NCBI GenBank assembly: GCA_028874195.1
Contig: JAPPLM010000008.1
Coordinates: 1 to 39,862 of the forward strand
Source: Chloroflexota bacterium
GTDB taxonomy: Bacteria > Chloroflexota > UBA11872 > VXOZ01
Direction: 5' to 3'
Length of the DNA: 39,862 nt
The position numbers and the translations under genes were made by a program. Each line of letters begins with the position of its first letter. The first letter of the stretch is position 1. The notes under the pieces were generated by a model. The model saw only the letters and a program-made list of their open reading frames with translations. It made no database searches and was not told where the DNA came from. Below are positions 26,321 through 33,641 of the stretch, piece after piece.

Positions 26321-26677
26321 TTAGCCGAGGTCGCTTTCACCGTCAACCGTCAGGGCATCGATGGTGGTCCCAAGCTCACGGGCAATCCGGGACAATACCT
26401 TCACGGATCCCGGCTTGATACCCCTCTCGATTTGCGATAGGTAGCCGGGGCTGAGGCCGGCTCGCCTGGCAAGTTCACGCAATGTCCAGCCTTTATGTGT
26501 TCTGAATGCCGTAACCGGGCTGCCGCCTTCACTTATTGCAAGCGCCACCGGATGGGGGATGCGCGTGCCGGAACGGTCAGCCTCCATCACCGCCAGCAAG
26601 TCATCCAGGTCTTCACTGCGTTGCAGCAGGGCTTCGTACTCGGCCTTTGGCAACTCAATCGTCTCCCCGCTAGCCAT
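26321..26677 (-). CDS. XRE-family antitoxin / transcriptional regulator
   Basis: 118 aa. The C-terminal half is a Cro/C1-type helix-turn-helix: TLRELARRAGLSPGYLSQIERGIKPGSVKVLSRIARELG. The N-terminal half (ELPKAEYEALLQRSEDLDDLLAVMEADR) is an acidic helical segment of the sort that wraps a toxin. AGGAGA lies 8 nt before its ATG. It overlaps the upstream RelE-type gene by 8 nt, giving the toxin-first order of HigBA-like pairs, so it should neutralise that toxin and repress their shared promoter. The pair is flanked by dispersed repeats, as expected of a small mobile or addiction module. Confidence 0.88.
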   Translation of the reverse strand: MASGETIELPKAEYEALLQRSEDLDDLLAVMEADRSGTRIPHPVALAISEGGSPVTAFRTHKGWTLRELARRAGLSPGYLSQIERGIKPGSVKVLSRIARELGTTIDALTVDGESDLG

Positions 26678-26939
26678 ATGCTCTTCTCCTGTGCCGGACT
26701 CGTAGTATCACCATGATAGCCACCGCACCTCCTTCACGCATGAACAACACGCGGTAGCGACCAACCCGGAGGCGTAAGTAGTCGCTGCCCGCTACGCGGG
26801 TGATCTGATTGCGCAGTGAGGCCGGGCTGGCTGCATACTGCTCGATCCTTCCGATTACCCTTACTCGCTCCGCGGGAGCCAAACGGCGAAGGTCTCTGGT
26901 CGCCTTGCTTGTCCACTCGATATCAAGGGGCCTTTCCAT
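26670..26939 (-). CDS. RelE/ParE-superfamily toxin (HigB-like)
   Basis: An 89 aa basic protein: IEWTSKATRDLRRLAPAERVRVIGRIEQYA, then ITRVAGSDYLRLRVGRYRVLFMREGG and VILRVRHRRRAYG. This is the compact RelE/ParE fold, whose members cut mRNA at the ribosome or poison gyrase. The Arg-rich C-terminal strand and the 'LRVGRYRVLF' core are typical. It is paired with the XRE antitoxin immediately downstream. There is no ribosome site before the ATG, and the -10 box ends only 7 nt upstream, so the message is probably leaderless. Confidence 0.88.
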   Translation of the reverse strand: MERPLDIEWTSKATRDLRRLAPAERVRVIGRIEQYAASPASLRNQITRVAGSDYLRLRVGRYRVLFMREGGAVAIMVILRVRHRRRAYG

Positions 26940-26945
26940 GTAGTC

Positions 26946-26974
26946 ATGTTAGTAAATAGCAAACGATCTCTCAA
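26946..26974 (-). promoter_or_regulatory. Promoter of the toxin-antitoxin operon, leaderless
   Basis: On the minus strand: TTGAGA (26974-26969), a 17-bp spacer and TAACAT (26951-26946). The predicted first transcribed base coincides with the ATG at 26939. Confidence 0.55.
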
Positions 26975-27031
26975 GTCCTGCCCTTCATACGAGAGGATGA
27001 TAGTTGTGACACCGAGTCTCGCATCTGGCAG

Positions 27032-27058
27032 ACCGTGCGCGGGAATGGCGCGTACGGT
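27032..27058. promoter_or_regulatory. Imperfect palindrome in the divergent toxin / oxidoreductase gap
   Basis: ACCGTGCGC (27032-27040) and GCGCGTACGGT (27048-27058) pair with one weak position. It is placed between two divergent genes, so it could be an operator or simply a hairpin in the leader of the gene at 27163. Confidence 0.3.
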
Positions 27059-27162
27059 AGTATTTCCCATAGAAAGCAACCTGAGAAGGCGTGTTCGGTC
27101 CGGTTAGAAAAGGACCTGCAGCGAGAATTCTCCTAAATCCACAGAAAGGACAGCAGAGTCCC

Positions 27163-28152
27163 ATGGCAGTAAGCGTTGGACTGGTAGGCGTGGAGCAGCA
27201 TGTGCCGCATGTGTTTGCGGGCATCGATGAATCGGATGAAATAGAGCTTGTGGCGGTGGCCCGGGCGGGTGGGCGTGCGGATGAGCTCAAGGAAAAGTAC
27301 GGCGCGCGCATCTATGACGACCACGCGACAATGTTTGCCCAGGAGCAACTCGACGTGGCGGCGGTCTGCTTGATTCCGGTCGATCAGGGCCGGGTCGTCA
27401 TCGACGCGCTTGAAGCCGGCTTGCACGTCACGGCGGACAAGCCGCTGATGATCTCGCAGGAAGAGCTCGACGCCACCGCAGCGCTGGTGCGGCAGCATCC
27501 GGACCGCAAAGTAGGGCAACTTTTCACGCTGCGCGGCGGGCCGGGCTATGCCAAACTGCATGAGATCGTGCGCGGCGGCGGCATCGGCGACGTCGTCCAG
27601 AGCTACGGCTTGCGTTCCGCCCTGGAGAAGCGCGCACAACGCGCGCCGTGGTTTTTCGATGAACGACTCTCAGGCGGCCCCATTCCCGATCTGCTCATCC
27701 ACGACATCGACGCCCTGCGCTGGATTACGGGGCTTGAGTACACCCACGTGCTGGCGCGGGAATCTAACTTCGCCCGGCCTGACGATCCCTACTATCGCAA
27801 TGCCGGACAACTCTTCTTCTTGCAGGAACAGAACGCGACGGCCATTATGGAGCATCACCGACTGGTGAGCCCGGCTTTTGCCGGCATGGACTGCCGCATG
27901 AAAGTCGTGGGCACAGACGGACAGGTGGAGATCACCGCGAAGGGTGAGGTGATTCTCTACAACAGCGATCACGCAGGGCAGGTGGCGGACCTTCCGGCCG
28001 GGCAGAGCGTATTTGCTGATTTCGCGATCAAGGCGTGCTCCGGTCAGGAGCCGCTGGTGGATACTGAGAGTGCCTTGCAATCGATGCAAGTGGCGCTGAC
28101 GGCCAAGGCGGCCGCGGAGGCGGATACGCTGGTTGCTATACCGCAAATCTGA
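27163..28152 (+). CDS. Gfo/Idh/MocA family oxidoreductase
   Basis: 329 aa. An N-terminal Rossmann half (VSVGLVGVEQHVPHVFAGI, ELVAVARAGG) is followed by the catalytic-site motif TADKP (Lys93) and a C-terminal alpha/beta half with IPDLLIHDIDALRWITG, the usual substrate-site Asp/His helix. Family members oxidise or reduce sugars, inositols or their derivatives with NAD(P). The dinucleotide loop departs from GxGxxG (GLVGVEQHVP), so cofactor binding may be unusual. The ATG at 27163 follows AAAGGA at long spacing (~12 nt). It stands upstream of the DegT-like gene; 297 nt with a -10 box between them imply separate promoters, but related metabolism is plausible. Confidence 0.88.
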   Translation: MAVSVGLVGVEQHVPHVFAGIDESDEIELVAVARAGGRADELKEKYGARIYDDHATMFAQEQLDVAAVCLIPVDQGRVVIDALEAGLHVTADKPLMISQEELDATAALVRQHPDRKVGQLFTLRGGPGYAKLHEIVRGGGIGDVVQSYGLRSALEKRAQRAPWFFDERLSGGPIPDLLIHDIDALRWITGLEYTHVLARESNFARPDDPYYRNAGQLFFLQEQNATAIMEHHRLVSPAFAGMDCRMKVVGTDGQVEITAKGEVILYNSDHAGQVADLPAGQSVFADFAIKACSGQEPLVDTESALQSMQVALTAKAAAEADTLVAIPQI

Positions 28153-28231
28153 TTGAAGGCTCGCCCGCATTCTTTCGCAAATTCAAGCGTCTTCGTTCGT
28201 TGTGTCGGTGGTCGGCGGGAGAACAAGATGG

Positions 28232-28288
28232 CCTTCGACAGGCTCAGGCCGAACGGATAGGCGGCATAGTCCGTTCGAGGTGAGTGGG
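28232..28288. repeat. Dispersed repeat, family E, diverged
   Basis: CCTTCGACAGGCTCAGGCCG then GAACGGA, with TCCGTTCGAGGTGAG as the opposite arm. It fills part of the gap before the DegT-like gene. Confidence 0.6.
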
Positions 28289-28413
28289 CTTTGCGATGTT
28301 CAATTCGAACCGTGATCGGAGAGACTGGGCGTATGAGCATGCAGATTAGTGGTTGTCACTAGAGGCGTGAAATCACGGGCTCTGGGCCGTGTGTCTCTTA
28401 CTGCCAATGTGTG

Positions 28414-28419
28414 TATAAT
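28414..28419 (+). promoter_or_regulatory. -10 box (TATAAT) for the DegT-like gene
   Basis: Consensus TATAAT 31 nt before the ATG at 28450; no good -35 is visible at 16-18 bp. An apparent upstream start (GTG 28411) overlaps this box and is therefore rejected as the start. Confidence 0.5.
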
Positions 28420-28449
28420 TCAATAAATCAATCTGGAGAGGAGCGTGAC

Positions 28450-29733
28450 ATGGCAATCAAGAGTCCTGCGGATGTCAGCTTGGCAATTAATGGCGGCACG
28501 GCAGTGCGGAGCGCGGATAACCCGCTGCCGCAAGTCTTTCCCCGGTATGTACCGGAAAGCGCCTACGACAACGTGCGCGCGGTGCTGGACGGCGGTGTGG
28601 CGAGCAACATGATCGGCAGCTTTGAGAGTGCTTTTGCCGAAGCTACCGGCACGAAGTACTGCGTCTCCATTTCAAACTGTACGGCCGCGCTGCACTCGCT
28701 TTACGCCGGCTTGGGTATCGGCCCCGGTGACGAGGTTGCCGTAAGTCCAATCACCGACTTTGGCACAATCGCGGGCATTGTCGCCCAGGGCGCTATTCCG
28801 ATTTTCCCCGACGTGGACGTGCGCACGGGGAATGTAACTGCCGAGACCATCGCGAAAGTGCTTTCACCGCGTACGGCCGTCATCGTCGCCGTGCATTTCT
28901 ACGGCCTGCTCTGCCCGATGGAAGAGATCGTGGCGCTGGGGCGGAGCAAGGGTATCACCGTCGTGGAGGACGTCTGCCAAGCGCCATTGGCGAACTATGC
29001 GGGAACCAACGTGAAGGGCAAGGCGGGCTCGCTAGGCGATGTCGGCGGCTTTTCGTTTGACGCGGAAAAGCACCTGACGGCAGACCACGGCGGAGCCGTT
29101 ACCACGGATAGTGAGGAAGTCGCCGATCGCGTGCGCAGTTTTGCGCTCTCGCGGGGCGCCGTATCGCACGAGGGCTACGGGCGCAAGCACGAGACCTTCG
29201 GACTGAACTATCGTTTCGGTCAATTCCAGGCGGGTCTGGCCTTGGCCGAGCTTGGTGTGCTTGAGGAGCAGAACGAGCGGCGGCGGCAAAGCGCCGCGCA
29301 CTTGAGTTCGCGTATTGATGAGATTGACGGCATGACCCCGCCGTATATCCCGCCCGGCAGCGACCACATTTACTGGCTGTATCACGTCCGCTTGGATCCG
29401 GACCAGTTCTCCTGCTCCGTTTGGGATTTTGCCGAGGCGCTAAAGGCCGAAGGCTTGGGCGCCAACGCCGGCGTCGCGCCCTATTACCTGGTGCCCGATA
29501 GCCATGTGTTCATGCAAGACAAGGCACATGTGGCGGGCAGGTCCGGTTGGCCGTGGGACCATCCGATGAATGAATTTGCCAAGGACATCGAATACAGCGC
29601 GGACATGTGCCCCGTGGCCAAGGAGCACGTGGATACTACCGTCCGCTGGGGCTGGACCGATAAGCACTCTGCTGAGGACATTGAGGATATGGCTACGATG
29701 TTCAACAAAGTGGCGGAATTCTATCGCGTTTAA
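28450..29733 (+). CDS. DegT/DnrJ/EryC1/StrS family PLP-dependent aminotransferase-like protein
   Basis: 427 aa. This is the sugar aminotransferase fold: LAINGGTAVR start, SNCTAALHSLYAGLGIGPGDEVAVSP (phosphate cup), VVEDVCQA (Asp174, contacts the pyridine ring) and FSFDAEKHLTADHGG with the PLP Lys207. Enzymes of this family transfer an amino group to keto-sugars; some are dehydratases. The intact Lys supports catalysis. GGAGAGGAG stands before the ATG. The neighbours (three Gfo/Idh/MocA proteins and a sulfatase) fit amino- or deoxy-sugar metabolism, but here more likely catabolic than the usual antibiotic or lipopolysaccharide synthesis. The C-terminal ~90 residues contain a W/D-rich insert near VRWGWTDKHSAED. 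Confidence 0.92.
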   Translation: MAIKSPADVSLAINGGTAVRSADNPLPQVFPRYVPESAYDNVRAVLDGGVASNMIGSFESAFAEATGTKYCVSISNCTAALHSLYAGLGIGPGDEVAVSPITDFGTIAGIVAQGAIPIFPDVDVRTGNVTAETIAKVLSPRTAVIVAVHFYGLLCPMEEIVALGRSKGITVVEDVCQAPLANYAGTNVKGKAGSLGDVGGFSFDAEKHLTADHGGAVTTDSEEVADRVRSFALSRGAVSHEGYGRKHETFGLNYRFGQFQAGLALAELGVLEEQNERRRQSAAHLSSRIDEIDGMTPPYIPPGSDHIYWLYHVRLDPDQFSCSVWDFAEALKAEGLGANAGVAPYYLVPDSHVFMQDKAHVAGRSGWPWDHPMNEFAKDIEYSADMCPVAKEHVDTTVRWGWTDKHSAEDIEDMATMFNKVAEFYRV

Positions 29734-29790
29734 CTTCAACCAGTCTTGATCAGCGACTGCGAGCGAGCACAACGCCAAAGACACATTGGG

Positions 29791-29829
29791 AAGCCATTGC
29801 AGGATTTACCTGGAATTCTGCAATGGCTT
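29791..29829. terminator. Bidirectional hairpin between convergent genes
   Basis: AAGCCATTGCAG (29791-29802) and CTGCAATGGCTT (29818-29829) form a perfect 12-bp stem with a 15-nt loop, between the DegT-like gene and the 3' end of the sulfatase gene. T-rich flanks are short on either side. Confidence 0.65.
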
Positions 29830-29913
29830 CTTGATTCGTGGTTCGATCGCCAGTACCCATACCCTATCACTGTGACCTAACGTTTCATTACAATAGCATT
29901 CCGATTGGGTTGC

Positions 29914-31506
29914 CTACGCGTGGCTTTGCCGTCGCGGCATCCGGTTGTCGGTGCGGATGAGTTCCTCCATGAGGCGCGTCTTCAGGTCGCGCTTCAGTTC
30001 TTGCACGTTGGGGTCGTGCCAGAGGTTACGCAACTGGCCGGGGTCGTTTTGCGTGTCGAACAATTCCCCGTAGTCCTGCTCGCCGTCGTCGCCGACGTAG
30101 ACGGTAAGTTGGTGCGTGTCGGTGACGAGCGTGCGCAGGCGCAGACCGATGTAGTCCTCGTCGTTCTCGATGACAATGGCGTCCTGCACAGAATCGGCCT
30201 CGCCTGTTAATTGCGGAGTTAGCGACCGCCCGGGCCAGGCTGCCATCTGTCGCTCCGCTTCCGGCTGGGGTATGCCCTTCATAAACGGCGGCCCGTATTC
30301 TGGCACTTCTACACCCGCTAAGTTGAGCAGCGTGGGTGGGATGTCTAAGTGGGACACCAGCGATTGTGAGACCTGGCCTCCGGGGAATCGCGCCGGCCAA
30401 CGCCAGATCGAGGGAATGTTCAGCATGCCGTCAAAGTGGAACGGCCCTTTGTTCAGCAGCCAGTGGTCGCCGAGCAGGTCGCCGTGGTCGGCGGTGAAGA
30501 CGACGACCGTATTATCAGCCAGGCCCAACTCGTCGAGTGCGTCCAGGATACGCCCCACCTGTTCGTCGATGAACGAAACCATGCCGAAGGTAATCGCCGT
30601 GATCTCGCACATCTGTTCATCCGGCATCTTGGTGGCCATGCGCCGGCCGGAGGTCCACTGGTCGGTCTCGTACATCAGGCGCATGTGCGGCGGCAGGTCG
30701 TCGAGTTCGCAGTCGCGTCGTGTCGGTGCCGGTATCGAATCGCGGTCGTACAGGGAAAACCAAGGTTCCGGCGCGGCATACGGATGGTGCGGATCGGGGA
30801 AGGAGGCCCAGAGCATGAAGGGTTGCTCGCGCTCGGCCGCGTCCTCCATATACGCAATGCTGCGGTCGGCAATCCAGGTGTTGTAGTGGTACTCCGGCGG
30901 CACGTTGATGCGGTAGGACTGCTCCGCGCCGCTGGCCGCGGGCGTGGAGGCTTGGCGGTTCCAGTGGGGAAGCACGTCCGGATGCTCCCGCTCCAGCCAC
31001 AGGTAGTGATTGTCGACGTTGCCGGGCCCGTGGCCGATGGTCAGTTCCGTACTCTCGAAGCCGTAGTAGGGCGTGGGCAGCGAGGAGACCTTGCGGTTGC
31101 GCCACATCCAACGCGTTTCAGGAAAGTCGCGCGGATCGAGCGTCTCCGGGTCTACGCCGATGGGATCGCCCGCCACCCGTACGTGAATCTTGCCGATGCT
31201 GTGGGTGCGGTAGCCGGCGTCCGCGAGCGTGCCGGTGACCGTGGGAAAGGCGGGGTCGAGGTCAATGCCGTTCGTGCGGACGTTGTGGCCGCGCGGTGTG
31301 AGACCTGTGAGCAGCGTGGAGCGCGAGGGCATGCAGAGCGGATTATTGACATAAGCGCGGGTGAGCAGCGCGCCGCCCGCCGCGAGCCGGTCGAGATTGG
31401 GGGTCTGCAGGGGCGTGTCATCCCGCCAGTCCCGCCACGCGCAGCGCATGTTGTCGCCGCGCATCTGGTCGGTGAGGATGATCAGGAAATTCGGACGCTT
31501 GCTCAT
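29914..31506 (-). CDS. Sulfatase (alkaline phosphatase superfamily, Cys type)
   Basis: 530 aa from the ATG at 31506, which has AAGGAG 7 nt upstream; the in-frame ATG at 31524 lies before that site. Motifs: ILTDQMRGD (metal Asp), LCMPSRSTLLTG with Cys58 of C-x-P-S-R, the residue converted to formylglycine, SIGKIHV, SFPDPHHPY and VVVFTADHGDLLGDHW (metal Asp/His). It hydrolyses sulfate esters, probably of carbohydrates or small alcohols. There is no signal peptide, so it acts in the cytoplasm on imported substrate; the needed maturase is not in this window. It ends convergently with the DegT-like gene. Together with the oxidoreductases it suggests use of sulfated sugars. Confidence 0.94.
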   Translation of the reverse strand: MSKRPNFLIILTDQMRGDNMRCAWRDWRDDTPLQTPNLDRLAAGGALLTRAYVNNPLCMPSRSTLLTGLTPRGHNVRTNGIDLDPAFPTVTGTLADAGYRTHSIGKIHVRVAGDPIGVDPETLDPRDFPETRWMWRNRKVSSLPTPYYGFESTELTIGHGPGNVDNHYLWLEREHPDVLPHWNRQASTPAASGAEQSYRINVPPEYHYNTWIADRSIAYMEDAAEREQPFMLWASFPDPHHPYAAPEPWFSLYDRDSIPAPTRRDCELDDLPPHMRLMYETDQWTSGRRMATKMPDEQMCEITAITFGMVSFIDEQVGRILDALDELGLADNTVVVFTADHGDLLGDHWLLNKGPFHFDGMLNIPSIWRWPARFPGGQVSQSLVSHLDIPPTLLNLAGVEVPEYGPPFMKGIPQPEAERQMAAWPGRSLTPQLTGEADSVQDAIVIENDEDYIGLRLRTLVTDTHQLTVYVGDDGEQDYGELFDTQNDPGQLRNLWHDPNVQELKRDLKTRLMEELIRTDNRMPRRQSHA

Positions 31507-31726
31507 GGGGTGCTCCTTTGTCATCTAGTCAGAATTCTATGGATCTCCTTTGGGAGCCGAATGAACTCTATTTCTTACATGATTCGGTAGGTGTTCCTCT
31601 CGGGAACAACACTCGTACTGAGTATAAACCTCTTGGCGCGACCTGCGGCATGATTCTGTCATGTGGGACTAAGTGTCCTAAAAACCGGAGACTGACTGAG
31701 CCTAGAGAAGGATCGAATCCGCATCC

Positions 31727-31840
31727 GTCACTCCCGCGCAGGCGGGAGTCCATCTTGATCTTTAGCGCATGCATTGCAGTCTTGTGGGGTTGTGATTTGA
31801 GGTTCCTGGATTCCGGCTTTCGCCGGAATGACGGTTCAAG
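31727..31840. repeat. Composite family D repeat upstream of oxidoreductase copy 1
   Basis: A GTCACTCCCGCGCAGGCGGG unit is followed by CTTTAGCGC and, 50 nt on, by GGATTCCGGCTTTCGCCGG then AATGACGGTTCAAG. The same order occurs at 33359-33498, so it was duplicated along with the gene. The rest of 31507-31887 has no gene. Confidence 0.75.
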
Positions 31841-31887
31841 TGTCTCTCTTCACCCTTAGACGGGACACTTGTCGCCTGTATGCGGCA

Positions 31888-31916
31888 TTGAAGCGCTTGC
31901 ATCCTGGGAATATAAT
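31888..31916 (+). promoter_or_regulatory. Sigma70 promoter of oxidoreductase copy 1
   Basis: TTGAAG (31888-31893), a 17-bp spacer and TATAAT (31911-31916). It is matched position for position at 33517-33545. Confidence 0.75.
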
Positions 31917-32014
31917 TGCTGTATTACTCTTGATGGTGCGATTGGAGTGTCCCTGATTGGTCTACCGCATTGCAATTGCACCGTACCACCCAAATGCAAG
32001 GATTGTGATCCCCC

Positions 32015-33055
32015 ATGAGTACCGAACGACGCGCCAGACTTGCCTTCATAGGTTGTGGCTCCTTTGCCACGGCCTCCATTTTTCCCCAGATTCCGCTGAT
32101 TCCCGAGATCGACCTCGTCGCTGTTTGCGACATCGAAGAAGAAAAGGCGCAGCGCAACGCCCGCAATTTCGGCGCGCGCCGCGTCTACACCGACATGGAG
32201 AAAATGCTTGATACCGAGGAACTTGATGGTGTGTTCACCATCGGACCGGCGCCGCAGCAATACCAGCTTGCGCCGGTGGTGCTCCGGCGCGGCCTGCCGG
32301 TCTACACGGAAAAGCCATCGGCCAATACGTCACCGGAAGCCAAGGAACTGGCTGAACTGGCGGAGGCTAACGGCACGTGGGGCCAGGTGGGCTTTATGAA
32401 GCGATTTGCAGACGTGTACACCATTGCCAAAGAGGTGATCGCCCGACCTGAATTCGGCGGCCTGCACGTGCTCAAGGTCAAGTTCGGCCAGGGCAAGTAC
32501 CCCCAGATTTGGGGCATCGACTCCGCCAAACGGGCGTTTCTCATCGGCCAGTGCGTGCATATCTTCGACCTGGTGCGTTTCTTCGGCGGCGACGTGCGCG
32601 CCGTGAATGCCCTCTACTATGAGGTCGGCCCGCAGAACTTCTCCTATCTCATCCACCTGGAATTCGTGAACGGCACGGTCGGCCACATGGACATTAATAC
32701 GCTCGATTCCAAGGCGGGGACCCGCGACGTCATCGAGACGCTGGAACTCATCGGCATGGAAACCCACGTGGTCTGCGAAGACATGATGAAGGTCACGTAC
32801 CAGCCCCACGAGCAGTGGACGGAGGCGGCCCCGCGCTTGGGACGCTACAACTATACGCTCGAACCCTCTTGGACGGGCCTCGGCAAGAGCCAGACGAACT
32901 TCGGCTATACCGGTGAGGTGCGCCACTTCGCCCGCCGCTGCCTGGGCTTGGAGAACAGCGGCCCCGACCTCTGGGATAGCTACAAGTCGCTCACGTTCGG
33001 CGAGGCGGTCTACCGGAGCTCCCACGGCGGCGGCCGGGTGCTGGTGGAACAGTAG
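32015..33055 (+). CDS. Gfo/Idh/MocA family oxidoreductase, tandem copy 1
   Basis: 346 aa. The N-terminal NAD(P)-binding site is AFIGCGSFATA, then AVCDIEEEKAQ; the catalytic EKP motif is at 99-101 (Lys100), and the substrate-site helix is GQCVHIFDLVRFFGG. It is very close to the neighbour at 33642 (56 of the first 60 residues identical) and the same length. Such enzymes reduce or oxidise sugars or inositols; the paralogues may act on consecutive or epimeric substrates. It has its own promoter at 31888 and a ~100-nt leader; there is no strong ribosome site before the ATG. A family A palindrome follows (33082-33105). Confidence 0.92.
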   Translation: MSTERRARLAFIGCGSFATASIFPQIPLIPEIDLVAVCDIEEEKAQRNARNFGARRVYTDMEKMLDTEELDGVFTIGPAPQQYQLAPVVLRRGLPVYTEKPSANTSPEAKELAELAEANGTWGQVGFMKRFADVYTIAKEVIARPEFGGLHVLKVKFGQGKYPQIWGIDSAKRAFLIGQCVHIFDLVRFFGGDVRAVNALYYEVGPQNFSYLIHLEFVNGTVGHMDINTLDSKAGTRDVIETLELIGMETHVVCEDMMKVTYQPHEQWTEAAPRLGRYNYTLEPSWTGLGKSQTNFGYTGEVRHFARRCLGLENSGPDLWDSYKSLTFGEAVYRSSHGGGRVLVEQ

Positions 33056-33081
33056 GCGCCATGCGGTTTGGCAAGTCTAGA

Positions 33082-33105
33082 AGGGGCACGATATATCGTG
33101 CCCCT
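33082..33105. repeat. Family A palindrome after oxidoreductase copy 1
   Basis: AGGGGCACGATA plus its exact inverse, 24 bp, 27 nt after the stop codon. It has no U-run. Confidence 0.8.
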
Positions 33106-33228
33106 ACGTCAGTATGGTGGCGCTTCAATTGCTAGACAAAGCGTGTTCCCGCGCAGGTGAATTCTCGGCATTGTAGCATCTGGTGATTTTCGCTGTGCAC
33201 GGAACAAGCCGGCCCTGAAGCGCGCAAG

Positions 33229-33254
33229 GAGCGGGGGACAAGCCCCCGCGCTAC
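33229..33254. repeat. Family B palindrome
   Basis: GAGCGGGGGACAAGCCCCCG then CGCTAC; matches 1357-1380 and 34791-34814. It is preceded by related GCGCAAG sequence shared with the copy at 34791. Confidence 0.75.
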
Positions 33255-33358
33255 ACTGTAGTTTCTAAATAGATAGTGAGTGATCAGATCCGTCATTTGT
33301 ATGTCGAAGATGGCGTGCAAATGAGGAAAGGTGAGAGGGCAACGCGAGGGGCGCGTAA

Positions 33359-33498
33359 TCCGTCATTCCCGCGAAAGCGGGAATCCATCTTCTCTTTAGC
33401 GCTTACTTTGCAGCCCCGTTGCCTTGTGGTTGAAGTTTTCTGGATTTCTGCCCCGTTTCACGTTCTGGGAAGGCTCTTCACCGGAATGACGGTTCAAG
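33359..33498. repeat. Composite family D repeat upstream of oxidoreductase copy 2
   Basis: CATTCCCGCGAAAGCGGGAA (33364-33383), CTTTAGCGC and a final CCGGAATGACGGTTCAAG mirror the block at 31727-31840. The middle is more diverged. The remainder of 33056-33641 holds no gene. Confidence 0.75.
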
Positions 33499-33516
33499 TG
33501 AAATAGGCACGCGGCA

Positions 33517-33545
33517 TTGATGCGCTGCTGGCACAGGAATATAAT
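33517..33545 (+). promoter_or_regulatory. Sigma70 promoter of oxidoreductase copy 2
   Basis: TTGATG (33517-33522), a 17-bp spacer and TATAAT (33540-33545), conserved with copy 1 while the spacer sequence differs. Conservation of hexamers and spacing supports function. Confidence 0.75.
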
Positions 33546-33641
33546 TGCCGTAATACACCTCTCGGCGTGGACTGGCAGCTTTTCTCAATCATGCCGCATT
33601 CAGGCTGCGCCACGACCTCACACATAGGAGCGAAATCCCCC

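Noticed and set aside
28411-28449. Extended N-terminus for the DegT-like protein starting at GTG 28411
   Set aside because: It would overlap the TATAAT box; GGAGAGGAG precedes the ATG at 28450.
30436-31590. Long plus-strand open frame opposite the sulfatase gene
   Set aside because: It mirrors the sulfatase codons (CxPSR region and metal motifs are on the minus strand) and shows no domain of its own.
31727-33500. CRISPR array from the repeated palindromes
   Set aside because: Copies are few, irregularly spaced, of different families, and no cas gene is present.
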